In this document: positions 6,483 through 14,835 of the stretch, piece after piece
Position numbering within the stretch: position 1 is the stretch's first letter
How the letters are laid out: each line of letters begins with the position of its first letter
Source: Acidobacteriota bacterium
GTDB lineage: Bacteria > Acidobacteriota > Terriglobia > Terriglobales > Acidobacteriaceae
Reading direction: 5' to 3'
Length of the DNA: 64,000 nt
Assembly: GCA_013289795.1 (NCBI GenBank)
Contig: JABCZH010000012.1
Location: 79,733 to 143,732, forward strand
Translations under genes and position numbers: made by a program
The notes under the pieces: generated by a model
Database searches by the model: none
The model's input: the letters and a program-made list of their open reading frames with translations, nothing else
What the model was told of the DNA's origin: nothing

Positions 6483-8636
6483 ATGTTCCGGTCTTGTTTA
6501 CAGTCACTGGTGCTCCGGCGGGCAGTCTTGTTCTTGCTGCTGATTGCCTTGTTTCGACCAGGCTTTCTGGCCGCCCAGACTGGGGATGGGGAGGGAATCC
6601 TGTCGGCGCAACCGCGGGATCGCATCACCGGCTACATTGATGACGAGCGGACGATCGTGTTGCGTGGCAACCGGCACCCGTTGGCAACGGCCGCCAACGA
6701 CGCCGGGGTGGTCTCGGACTACTACCCGATGGAGCGTATGATTCTGGCTTTGAAGCCGGATGCAGCCCAGCAAGCCGCGCTGGAACAGTTGGTCACGGCG
6801 CAACATGACCCCGCGTCTCCTTACTATCACCGGTGGCTTACGCCGGAGGAATATGGCGAGCGCTTCGGAGTATCAGAAAACGACCTGGCGCAGATCGTGG
6901 AGTGGTTGGGATCGCATGGACTGGAATCGCTGGACTCCGGGCCCGGACGCAATTCGATTGTCTTCAGCGGCACGGCTGCACAGGTCGAGGAAGCGTTTCA
7001 CACTCAGATTCATGCCTATCAGGTGAATGGCGAACTGCATCATGCCAACGCCAGTGATCCGGAGATTCCCGATGCGCTGTCAGAAGTTGTGGCGGGGATT
7101 GTTTCGCTGCATGACTTCCGCAGTGAGCCGATGCACACCGCGCTGCAATCGCCGGTGACCGAGTTTTCCGCCGGCACTACGCACTACATGGCGCCGACGG
7201 ACTTTGCGACTATCTACGATGTTGCGCCGCTCTATCAGCAAGGCATCGACGGCAGCGGGCAGAGCATCGCCATTGTGGGACGTTCGAATATCAAGATCGC
7301 CGATGTACGGCAATTCCGCAGCAGGTTCGGGCTGCCAGCCAACGATCCGCAGATCATTGTGAATGGCGTGAACCCGGGGGTGCTTGCTTCTGGAGAGGAA
7401 TCGGAAGCTGTGCTTGACGTGGAGTGGTCAGGGGCGGTGGCGAAAAAGGCGACCATAAAGTTTGTGGTTTCGGCATCTACTAATACCAGCGACGGAACCT
7501 ATTTATCGGCGCAATACATCGTGAATCACAATCTTGCGCCGGTGATGAGCATGAGTTTTGGATTGTGCGAAGCTGCGCTGGGAGCTTCGGGAAACAGCTT
7601 TATCAATAGCTTGTGGCAACAGGCGGCAGCGCAGGGCATCAGCGTCTTCGTTTCTTCGGGGGATAGCGGGGCAGCGGGGTGCGATGCTTCATCGGCCACT
7701 CATGCTACGCACGGGCGCGGAGTCAACGGCTTATGCTCTACCCCTTACAGCACATGCGTGGGAGGCACACAGTTCAGCGACAGTAACTACAGCCTGTATT
7801 GGGCGCCGTCGAATGCCGCGACCATGGGGTCTGCGCTCAGTTACATTCCGGAGGCGGTGTGGAATGCGAGCGGAGCGTCAGGCTTGTGGTCGGGTGGTGG
7901 CGGAATCAGCGCTTCTTACGCGAAACCATCGTGGCAGAACGGCGTCGGCGTTCCGGGGGATGGCAAGCGGGATGTGCCGGATGTTTCGTTGACGGCGGCA
8001 GTGCATGACGGGTACTTGATCTTTATGAATGGCAACAATTTGGTGTGCGGGGGAACGTCGGCGGCTTCGCCGTCGTTTGCCGGGCTGATGGCGCTGGTGG
8101 TCGAAGGGCGGGGGGCACGGCAGGGCAATGCCAATCCCGTTCTTTATTCATTGGCGAACAATCAGAGATTTGGAGGCGCGGCAGTGTTTCATGATGTTAA
8201 GACGGGCAATAATTCCGTGCCCGGGGTCACCGGGTTTAGTGCAGTCGCAGGATATGATCTGGCCACGGGACTGGGTTCGGTGGATGCGGATGTTCTGGTC
8301 AACCATTGGAAAGATGCGGCGGGAGCGGCGGCGATTCACTTGAGCGTGTTGTCGAGCGCAGTTTCTATTGCGCGAGGAGCCAGCGCCAAGGTGACCGCAC
8401 GGGTTAGTTTGAGCGGCGGTTTTGATGCGCCCGTTGCGCTCGCGGTTAAGGGATTGCCGGCGGGCGTTTCCGCGACTCTTGCTCCGGTCTCTTTAGCAGC
8501 CCCTGGCGCGGGGACTGCGGTATTAACGCTGACATCCACGGCAAACACTGCGCCGGGAAAGTACACCGCGACGGTCTCGGCTGTGGGCGGGTCCGGGGTC
8601 GCGCAGAACGCAGTGGTTAGTTTGACTGTGAATTAG
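6483..8636 (+). CDS. Secreted S53 peptidase (sedolisin/kumamolisin family)
   Basis: A 717-residue exported acid-type serine-carboxyl peptidase. A signal peptide (AVLFLLLIALFRPGFLAAQ) is followed by a pro-domain of about 200 residues that folds and inhibits the enzyme (YYHRWLTPEEYGERFG is its typical block). The catalytic domain shows the Glu-x3-Asp pair at E308/D312 in EAVLDVEW, the SSGDSGAAGC oxyanion region, and the nucleophile at S526 in GGTSAASPSF. The calcium-binding C-terminal segment has DVKTGNN and DLATGLGSVD. The last 100 residues form an Ig-like/NEW3-type beta domain (SVLSSAVSIARGASAKVTAR). A chimeric copy of its 3' end lies at 11531-11569. Confidence 0.95.
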   Translation: MFRSCLQSLVLRRAVLFLLLIALFRPGFLAAQTGDGEGILSAQPRDRITGYIDDERTIVLRGNRHPLATAANDAGVVSDYYPMERMILALKPDAAQQAALEQLVTAQHDPASPYYHRWLTPEEYGERFGVSENDLAQIVEWLGSHGLESLDSGPGRNSIVFSGTAAQVEEAFHTQIHAYQVNGELHHANASDPEIPDALSEVVAGIVSLHDFRSEPMHTALQSPVTEFSAGTTHYMAPTDFATIYDVAPLYQQGIDGSGQSIAIVGRSNIKIADVRQFRSRFGLPANDPQIIVNGVNPGVLASGEESEAVLDVEWSGAVAKKATIKFVVSASTNTSDGTYLSAQYIVNHNLAPVMSMSFGLCEAALGASGNSFINSLWQQAAAQGISVFVSSGDSGAAGCDASSATHATHGRGVNGLCSTPYSTCVGGTQFSDSNYSLYWAPSNAATMGSALSYIPEAVWNASGASGLWSGGGGISASYAKPSWQNGVGVPGDGKRDVPDVSLTAAVHDGYLIFMNGNNLVCGGTSAASPSFAGLMALVVEGRGARQGNANPVLYSLANNQRFGGAAVFHDVKTGNNSVPGVTGFSAVAGYDLATGLGSVDADVLVNHWKDAAGAAAIHLSVLSSAVSIARGASAKVTARVSLSGGFDAPVALAVKGLPAGVSATLAPVSLAAPGAGTAVLTLTSTANTAPGKYTATVSAVGGSGVAQNAVVSLTVN

Positions 8637-8994
8637 GGGTCGTGAGCGTGTGCCGCGCCCGAGCCGATCGTGGTTGAGTAGGGCTCTCTCGACCTACTTT
8701 CTCATTTAATCCAAGTCGATTTTCTGCAGCACCGTCTTCGCCTACGTCGAGTAATGGCCAACACTACAAGTCTCATAAACCCAGACCGACCCATGGCGCC
8801 TGTTCGCCTCCGGACATCACGGTTCGACTGTGGACACCTTTGAGGGAGAGCCGTGTTCTCTTATCTCTGTACTATCAGTGGTTTAGGCCTGCACTATATT
8901 GGTGAGAGCATTGCACGCAGCTTTGCAGCGGATCTGATCCGTTTTGACTTGTATCGGCCCGCGGAATCAGCTTGCCCAGGAGGACGAACCTGAG
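8637..8994. other. Intergenic spacer before the ADOP gene
   Basis: This stretch of 358 bases has no gene that I can support. Just after the S53 stop there is a weak stem (GTAGG ... CCTAC, 8678-8698) followed by TTTCTCATTT, a poor terminator at best. Near 8890-8910 the sequence TGCACTATATTGG could hold a -10 box for the permease gene, but no matching -35 stands out. Confidence 0.4.
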
Positions 8995-11478
8995 ATGATC
9001 GGCCTCGCACAGGACGTTCGCTACGCGCTGCGGCAGTTGCGCAAGAGCCCTGGCTTCACTACGGTCACGGTTCTCACTTTAGCCCTCGGCATCGGAGCTA
9101 ATACCGCCATCTTTAGTGTGGTGAACGGAGTATTGCTGAACCCCTTACCGTTCCGCGATGCCAGCCGTATCGTCTCCATGTTCGAGGCGTCGCCGAACTT
9201 TTTCAAAGGCTCGATTTCTTATCCCAACTTTGTTGATTGGCAGCGCGACAATCGTTCCTTTGAGGCCATGGCCGCATACCGCGCGACCGATGGCAGCATC
9301 ACGGGCGTTAGCCAGCCGGAGAATGTGCAGGCGGAGCGGGTGTCTGCAAACTTCTTTTCGATTCTCGGGGTGAACCCAATCCTGGGACGTAATTTCACTT
9401 CCGAAGAAGATCGGCGTGGCGCCAGCCCCATGGCCCTGATCTCGGAAGGGTTGTGGAAGCGAAAGTTCGGTTCGGACCGGAACGTGATTGGCCAACGGCT
9501 CATCGTGGCGGGGCAGCCGCGCACGATCATCGGCGTCATTCCCGCTGCGTTTCGATTGCATGTCTTCAACTTCAGAACCGCCGATGTGTACGAAGCCATC
9601 GGGGAAGACGCCGATCCGACTTTTTACCTCCGGGATTCGTATCGGGGCATGGATGCGATTGGCTTGTTGAAGTCCGGGGTCACGCTGGCGCAGGCGAGTG
9701 ACGATATGAAGCGAGTGAATGCCGGCCTGGCTGCTGCCTACCCCAACGTTGACGGCAATATCAAGACCAACATCATCCCTTTGAAAGACAATATCGTTGG
9801 TGACATGCGGCCGGCGCTGCTGGTGCTGCTGGGGGCGGTGGGATTCGTCTTACTGATTGCCTGTGTGAATGTTGCCAATCTGCTGCTTGCCCGGTCAACC
9901 GCCCGCCAGCGCGAGTTCTCGGTGCGTGCCGCGCTGGGTGCGGGGCAGATGCGGATTCTGCGCCAACTGCTTACCGAAAGCGTTCTGCTGTCGGCGCTGG
10001 GCGGCGGGTTCGGGCTGATTCTGGCGAAGTGGGGAACCGCCGCGGCGCTTTTGGCGATCCCGGAAACGGTTCCGCGTGCCGAGGAAATCGGAATCGATTT
10101 TCGGGTGCTGCTTTTCACCATTTTGGTTTCGGTGCTTACCGGAATCATGTTTGGCTTGTTGCCTGCGATAAGGATGTCGCGGACCGACATCAGTGGAAGC
10201 CTCAAGGACAGCGGGCGCGCCATCTCCGGCCCCCGCACACGCATGCAGTCTGCCCTAGTGATGGGCGAAATGGCGATGGCGCTGGTGCTGCTGGTGGGCG
10301 CGGGGCTGATGTGCCGCACCCTGGTGCAATTGTGGAAAGTCGATCCTGGCTTCGATCCGCGCAACCTGTCGCGTTTTGCAGTGACGCCACCGCCTTCTTT
10401 AAAAAATCAATCTTCGGATGCGATCCGCTCTGCGGTTCGGCAAATCAGCGCGACGCTCCATAGTGTGCCGGGAGTTGAGGCCGTGTCCTTGCATGATGGC
10501 GATATGCCCATGGAATACGACAATGAGAGGGGTTTTTTGCTCGAAGGGCAAGAGCTACCCACCGAGCGATCCAGGGATATTCAGCAGACTTTGGATCACA
10601 TCGTAGAACCCGAGTATCTGAACACCATGCGCATTCCCCTCCTTCGGGGCCGCTTCCTAAGTGACGAGGACAATGAGAACGCTGCGCGCGTGGTGGTGAT
10701 TGACGCCAGCTTCGCGCAACAATATTTCGCCGGCCAGGACCCCATCGGCAAACACATCCGCACTTTTGAATTCGACAGCGACTCCAACCAACGCGTCGTT
10801 CCTCTGCTGATTGTTGGTGTGGTGGGGCATGTGAATCAGTGGGGACTCGCCGACGACGGCAGCCGTCCCCTGCAAGCCGAGATGTACCGGCCAATCATGC
10901 AAAACGGGCCCATTGACACCAAGGATCTCGCCCAGGGATTTAATGTGTTTGTTCGCTCCAAAACGCCGCTTGCCCCTGGAGCTTTTTTCGAGTCGATTCG
11001 CCAGAAACTCCTGGCGAGCAATCGGGACATGATCGTTTACGACAACCAATCCGAGGAGCAAGTGATGGCGGACTCCATCGCCAGCCAGCGTTTCTCTGTC
11101 CTGCTGCTGGGCGCATTTGCAGGGCTGGCTCTGTTGCTGGCTGGCACGGGAATCTATGGCGTGCTGTCGTACCTGGTCGGGCAGCGTACGCGGGAAATCG
11201 GCGTTCGCGTGGCGCTGGGGGCGCAGCGATTTGATGTGCTGCGCATGGTGCTGCAAGACGGAGCGCGCATGGCGCTGGCCGGCACGGCGATTGGAATCGT
11301 CGCCGCCCTGGGATTGACCCGACTGATGGCGAGCATGCTGTTCGGGGTTAAGCCGACCGACCCGATTACATTCGGCTTGGTCGCGGTGGTTTTGTGCGCT
11401 ATCGCCTTATTGGCAGGTTATGTGCCTGCGCGGCGCGCGGCGAAGGTCGATCCCATGGTGGCGCTGCGATACGAGTAA
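8995..11478 (+). CDS. Acidobacterial duplicated orphan permease (ADOP, MacB/FtsX-type)
   Basis: A membrane protein of about 827 residues in the MacB/FtsX permease superfamily. I start it at 8995 because AGGAGG lies just upstream and MIGLAQDVRYALRQLRKSPG is the standard ADOP opening. The first TM helix (TVLTLALGIGANTAIFSVVNGVLL) is followed by a periplasmic MacB-like core, then three TMs (LLVLLGAVGFVLLIACVNVANLLLA and the next two). A second core is followed by three more TMs ending in VPARRAAKVDPMVALRYE. The duplication of the FtsX block within one chain and the absence of any ATPase gene nearby define ADOP, a paralog family expanded in Acidobacteria. Substrate unknown. Confidence 0.93.
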   Translation: MIGLAQDVRYALRQLRKSPGFTTVTVLTLALGIGANTAIFSVVNGVLLNPLPFRDASRIVSMFEASPNFFKGSISYPNFVDWQRDNRSFEAMAAYRATDGSITGVSQPENVQAERVSANFFSILGVNPILGRNFTSEEDRRGASPMALISEGLWKRKFGSDRNVIGQRLIVAGQPRTIIGVIPAAFRLHVFNFRTADVYEAIGEDADPTFYLRDSYRGMDAIGLLKSGVTLAQASDDMKRVNAGLAAAYPNVDGNIKTNIIPLKDNIVGDMRPALLVLLGAVGFVLLIACVNVANLLLARSTARQREFSVRAALGAGQMRILRQLLTESVLLSALGGGFGLILAKWGTAAALLAIPETVPRAEEIGIDFRVLLFTILVSVLTGIMFGLLPAIRMSRTDISGSLKDSGRAISGPRTRMQSALVMGEMAMALVLLVGAGLMCRTLVQLWKVDPGFDPRNLSRFAVTPPPSLKNQSSDAIRSAVRQISATLHSVPGVEAVSLHDGDMPMEYDNERGFLLEGQELPTERSRDIQQTLDHIVEPEYLNTMRIPLLRGRFLSDEDNENAARVVVIDASFAQQYFAGQDPIGKHIRTFEFDSDSNQRVVPLLIVGVVGHVNQWGLADDGSRPLQAEMYRPIMQNGPIDTKDLAQGFNVFVRSKTPLAPGAFFESIRQKLLASNRDMIVYDNQSEEQVMADSIASQRFSVLLLGAFAGLALLLAGTGIYGVLSYLVGQRTREIGVRVALGAQRFDVLRMVLQDGARMALAGTAIGIVAALGLTRLMASMLFGVKPTDPITFGLVAVVLCAIALLAGYVPARRAAKVDPMVALRYE

Positions 11479-11530
11479 TCGCTCACAAATACCTCAGCAT
11501 GATTCTCATCAGCCGAGGCGGACCATGCTG

Positions 11531-11569
11531 AGGTGACCGCGCGGGTTAGTTTGACGGTGAATTAGGGGC
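11531..11569 (+). pseudogene. Chimeric remnant of the S53 gene 3' end
   Basis: AGGTGACCGCGCGGGTTAGT followed by TTGACGGTGAATTAGGGGCG. The first half equals the S53 gene at 8389-8412 with one base changed. The second half equals its last codons and stop (8613-8640), again with one change. The join falls at GGTTAGTTTGA, which occurs at both places in the S53 gene. It therefore looks like a remnant of a second S53-type gene or a duplicated end, shortened by recombination between the two short repeats. Confidence 0.6.
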
Positions 11570-11613
11570 GCAGATGACGGCCTCATCTGACCGGAGCAGA
11601 AGCAAAGGATGGA

Positions 11614-12180
11614 TCACATCGCAGAGGTGACCCAAGGCGGCTTTGGCTCGAACCATTGATTTCCTGTTGTGCTCAGGATCGCTATGAGGCGATAGCCATC
11701 CTGCGTAGAGTTGTCGAACAGGATGGTGTGATCCGCACGTTTTATTGCGATTGGGAGATTTTCAAAGCTGCGGCTGTAGCGTCGTTGAACGTCTTCCTGT
11801 GCGACATCGTGTCCTCCCGCCAATACCCGATTCCTGATTCGAGCCAGGTTGATCTCTACGTTCTCTGTTCCGATGTAAACCAACACGATTTCGAAGCCAC
11901 AATTTCTTGCCTCCAGCGTCATTCGCAGATAATTTCTTCCCGCCAGCGTCGTCTCGACCACGAAACTCTCGCCATTCTTTAGGTGCTCCTTCGCAGATTG
12001 GAGAACGTGGCGTGCCGCTGCGATTGGAAACAGCGCGGATGCCTGCGTCTGGAGCGTATTCGCTACGGCATCAGGATCGAGGAGTGGAATTTCTTTAAAT
12101 ATATCGGAGTTCCAGCGGGTCAACGTAGTCTTGCCAGGGCCGTTTGCTCCGGCAATGAAGGTTAGCGTGGGACGAATCAC
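11614..12180 (-). CDS. Zeta-toxin family P-loop kinase
   Basis: A 188-residue protein with a Walker A loop near its start (FIAGANGPGKTTLTRWNSDI). The acidic/polar block LLDPDAVANTL corresponds to the substrate-binding region of zeta toxins. Further blocks are SFVVETTLAGRNYLRMTLEA, FEIVLVYIGTENVEINLARI and a basic RIRNRVLAGGHDVAQEDVQRR lid. Zeta toxins phosphorylate UDP-N-acetylglucosamine, but many short chromosomal relatives have untested substrates. The P-loop has GPGKTT where GAGKST is usual. It overlaps by ATGA a small upstream gene (12177-12401) that is the likely partner. Confidence 0.83.
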   Translation of the reverse strand: MIRPTLTFIAGANGPGKTTLTRWNSDIFKEIPLLDPDAVANTLQTQASALFPIAAARHVLQSAKEHLKNGESFVVETTLAGRNYLRMTLEARNCGFEIVLVYIGTENVEINLARIRNRVLAGGHDVAQEDVQRRYSRSFENLPIAIKRADHTILFDNSTQDGYRLIAILSTTGNQWFEPKPPWVTSAM

Positions 12181-12401
12181 CGGGAAGGAGAAGCGGACTT
12201 CTTCTGGCGCCCGGCGAGAATCTCTTGCAATCGCTTTCTCTCAATGGCGACGCCCGCACGGGCGGCCTGCGCCATCTTTTGAGCCATTTCCTTTAGGTCA
12301 CCAGTCACAAACCAAGGATACTCCAAAACCGGGGTTCGGAAGATGATTTTGGCATCCGTAGAATCAGTGGCTTGGCAGACTCTGTGAGACGGTTCGACCA
12401 A
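12177..12401 (-). CDS. Small partner (candidate antitoxin) of the zeta-like kinase
   Basis: I read this as a 74-residue protein from a TTG at 12401, preceded by AAAGGG about nine bases upstream. The frame is open further to 12815 but that part runs through the sigma-factor promoter and gene on the other strand and does not look like protein. The product contains KIIFRTPVLEYPWFVTGDLKE and a C-terminal basic helix (ARAGVAIERKRLQEILAGRQ). Small proteins of this sort are found directly before short zeta-like kinase genes. The stop overlaps the kinase start, supporting translational coupling. Antitoxin role is inferred from position. Confidence 0.6.
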   Translation of the reverse strand: MVEPSHRVCQATDSTDAKIIFRTPVLEYPWFVTGDLKEMAQKMAQAARAGVAIERKRLQEILAGRQKKSASPSR

Positions 12402-12554
12402 CTCACTCGCCCTTTTTGGGCTGCTGTTACAATGCCTTGTTTCCCGGCATTCTGAGAACCTCTGGGGCCACGATAACGTATCAGTCGTGTGGTGTTGAGC
12501 CCGGATGCTGTGGAGTCGATGTCCGGGAGTGCCTAGGTTTTCTGGGAGTGCCGG

Positions 12555-13154
12555 TTGGAAGACGCCCAAATCGCTGCATTGCTCGTTCGTCGCTGCGTTG
12601 CCGGCGATGCGGTGGCGTGGGAGGAGATCGTACAGCGCTATAACCGGCGCATTTACAACATCTGCTATCGTTTCGCGGGATCGGCGGATGATGCGCAGGA
12701 TCTGACGCAGGAAGTCTTCATCAAAATGTACCGGACGTTGAAAACCTATGATGTGGAACGCGGCGCGTTCATGACCTGGGTGACGACCATCACGCGCAAC
12801 CTGCTGGTGGACCATTTCCGCAAGACCAAGCAGGACCGGATGACGGAATCTTTGGATGGGACGGCGTCAGAACATGAGGATGCCATGCCGTTGAGCGAGC
12901 GGATTCCGGATCTGGCTCCGACGCCGGATACGCGGGCGCAGAGCCAGCAGGTGGGGGAAGTGGTACAGCGGGCGTTGACGAAGCTGTCCCCGGACCTTCG
13001 GGAAGCAGTGATTTTAAGGGACTTACACGATATGGACTATCGTGACATTGCCACGGTACTAAAGGTACCGGAGGGGACCGTCAAATCGAGAATTAACCGC
13101 GGGCGAGCGGAACTTGCACGCCTGCTCCAACGTACATATAAACAGGTGATGTAA
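12555..13154 (+). CDS. ECF RNA polymerase sigma factor
   Basis: A 199-residue sigma-70 family protein of the extracytoplasmic-function group. Region 2 is at about residues 22-90 (RRIYNICYRFAGSADDAQDLTQEVFIKMYRTL, with the -10-binding FMTWVTTITRNLLVDHFRK). Region 4 is at about residues 135-190 (LTKLSPDLREAVILRDLHDMDYRDIATVLKVPEGTVKSRINRGRAEL). The start is a TTG at 12555; no ATG is available at the right place. It heads an overlapping four-gene chain and the next gene is its likely anti-sigma factor. Confidence 0.94.
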   Translation: MEDAQIAALLVRRCVAGDAVAWEEIVQRYNRRIYNICYRFAGSADDAQDLTQEVFIKMYRTLKTYDVERGAFMTWVTTITRNLLVDHFRKTKQDRMTESLDGTASEHEDAMPLSERIPDLAPTPDTRAQSQQVGEVVQRALTKLSPDLREAVILRDLHDMDYRDIATVLKVPEGTVKSRINRGRAELARLLQRTYKQVM

Positions 13155-13915
13155 TGGCAGCGGAATCCCATAACGATATGCAGTGCAACGAGTTTGATGC
13201 GTTGCTCAGCGACGCCATCGACAAGATGCTGACTGGGCCCAAGGCGGAAGCCTTTTTGGCCCACGGCAAGACTTGCGCAGTGTGCGGGCCGTTGCTGGCA
13301 GAGGCGGAGATCGGCAAGCACTGGCTGGAACAGCTGGTGGAAGTCGAGCCTCCGGCCATGCTGATGCACAATATTCTGGCTGCGACCGTTGGCATCGATA
13401 CGGCGCGCATGCGCGGTGCGGCGACGGTTCCGGTTCGGGCGTCGTGGTTTGAGCGGATGGCGGAATGGGGCCGGATGGTGGTCAGTCCGGTGGCCAACGT
13501 CGCCCGGCAGCCGCGTTTTGCGATGTCATTCGGAATGGCATTCTTCTCGCTCTCGATTTCGCTCAGCCTGGCTGGAGTGAAGTTGAGCGATGTTCGTCAT
13601 GCTGACCTACGACCGAGCGCGATTAAGAGGACGTACTATGAGACCAGCGGCCGGGTGGTGAAGTACTACGAGAACATCCGGTTTGTGTATGAAATTGAAT
13701 CGCGTGTGCGCGAATTCAAACGCGCTACCACGCCTGCGGAACCCGCTCCGCAGAAAAAGGACAACCCAAAGAACGACAATACCAGTGGACAACCCGATGA
13801 AAAGCAGCAACGCAACTACAGTCAGGGAGAGCGCCAGGTAATGCTGGCCGGTCTTTCTGATAACCCGCCTGTAGTGGAGTTCGCAAATCTGGCCACACTC
13901 AGGAGGATTTCATGA
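13154..13915 (+). CDS. Membrane anti-sigma factor with zinc-finger (ZAS-type) motif
   Basis: A 253-residue protein whose ATG shares one base with the sigma-factor stop. The N-terminal part holds H-x3-C-x2-C in AHGKTCAVC near residues 36-43, the zinc-anchored anti-sigma motif (zf-HC2). A TM helix lies at about residues 125-145 (FAMSFGMAFFSLSISLSLAG). The outer part is charged, includes an RTYYETSGRVVKYYENIRFVYEIES segment and a Lys/Asn/Gln-rich tail. The cytoplasmic finger would hold the sigma factor until an envelope signal is received. The signal is unknown. Confidence 0.82.
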   Translation: MAAESHNDMQCNEFDALLSDAIDKMLTGPKAEAFLAHGKTCAVCGPLLAEAEIGKHWLEQLVEVEPPAMLMHNILAATVGIDTARMRGAATVPVRASWFERMAEWGRMVVSPVANVARQPRFAMSFGMAFFSLSISLSLAGVKLSDVRHADLRPSAIKRTYYETSGRVVKYYENIRFVYEIESRVREFKRATTPAEPAPQKKDNPKNDNTSGQPDEKQQRNYSQGERQVMLAGLSDNPPVVEFANLATLRRIS

Positions 13916-14835
13916 ATTGCGCCAACCACCCCGATATTGCCGCAGTGGCTTATTGCCGCACTTGCGGAAAACCGTTGTGCGCATCCTGCACGCGTGATGT
14001 GAAAGGCGTGATCTATTGCGAGAACTGTCTGGCTGACCGGTTAGCAGGAGTGCAGCCAACCATCACTCCGACGTTGCCGGGAGTGGTTTCTTCGGCGCCA
14101 GTGACGCCGAGTTCCGGGCCGAATCCGGCTGTGGCTGGCATTCTGGCCGGATTCTTTCCTTTCGGCGTGGGCGCAGTTTACTGCGGCCAGTATGCCAAGG
14201 GCCTGGCTCATTTGCTGATTTTCTTTGGATTGGTTTATGGCGCGAGCAACTCGGACAGCCTGGATTGGCTTTTCGGAATTGGCATTGCGTTCTTCTATGT
14301 ATGGCAGATCATCGATGCAGTGCGGACGGCGCATGCAGTCTCGGCCGGTCAGCCTGCGCCTGATCCGCTGGGACTGGGCCAGGCATTCGGCGCGGGAGAG
14401 AAAGTGGATGCCGCCAAGATTCCAGTGGCTGCCGTGGTGCTGATTGGGCTCGGCATACTCTTCCTGTTGCAAAACATGGGTGTGTTTGAGTTCAGCGTAG
14501 GCCGAATTGCGCCGTTCTTGGCGATCGCGCTGGGACTTTGGCTGTTCGCCAAGCGCTGGGGATGGATTCACTCCAATCGAATCTACAGTTACAGAGACCG
14601 GATGCGCGGATTGACCGGGCCGGTGGTGCTGGTGACGCTGGGAGTGCTTTCGCTGATCGAGGACATGGGCGGTCCGCGCTGGCACCGTACCTGGCCGATC
14701 TTGCTGCTGGCGATTGGGGTCACCAAGTTGCTGGAGCGGCAGGGACCGACGGCGCCTCCGCCTTCGATGCCGGGTTCTACCGGCGCGGGTAGCAGTGAGG
14801 TTCAGCCGCCGGTGAGTGAGGTGCACAATGGCTAG
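13912..14835 (+). CDS. B-box zinc-finger membrane protein
   Basis: A 307-residue protein overlapping the anti-sigma gene by ATGA. The first 40 residues form a B-box-type zinc finger: C3, H6, C15-x2-C18, C23-x2-C26 and C36-x2-C39 (AYCRTCGKPLCASCTRDV). This is followed by a TM2-like pair (ILAGFFPFGVGAVYCGQYAKG, LLIFFGLVYGAS) and four to five more TM helices with a LiaF/DUF5668-like repeat (IPVAAVVLIGLGILFLLQNM; GPVVLVTLGVLSLIEDMGG). B-box domains are best known in eukaryotic TRIM proteins; bacterial ones often sit on membrane proteins. I infer an envelope-stress output or sensor of the sigma operon. Confidence 0.78.
   Translation: MNCANHPDIAAVAYCRTCGKPLCASCTRDVKGVIYCENCLADRLAGVQPTITPTLPGVVSSAPVTPSSGPNPAVAGILAGFFPFGVGAVYCGQYAKGLAHLLIFFGLVYGASNSDSLDWLFGIGIAFFYVWQIIDAVRTAHAVSAGQPAPDPLGLGQAFGAGEKVDAAKIPVAAVVLIGLGILFLLQNMGVFEFSVGRIAPFLAIALGLWLFAKRWGWIHSNRIYSYRDRMRGLTGPVVLVTLGVLSLIEDMGGPRWHRTWPILLLAIGVTKLLERQGPTAPPPSMPGSTGAGSSEVQPPVSEVHNG

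Noticed and set aside
12402..12815. N-terminal extension of the zeta partner gene
   Set aside because: The frame is open but runs antisense through the sigma-factor gene and its promoter; a TTG at 12401 with a ribosome site explains the real protein.
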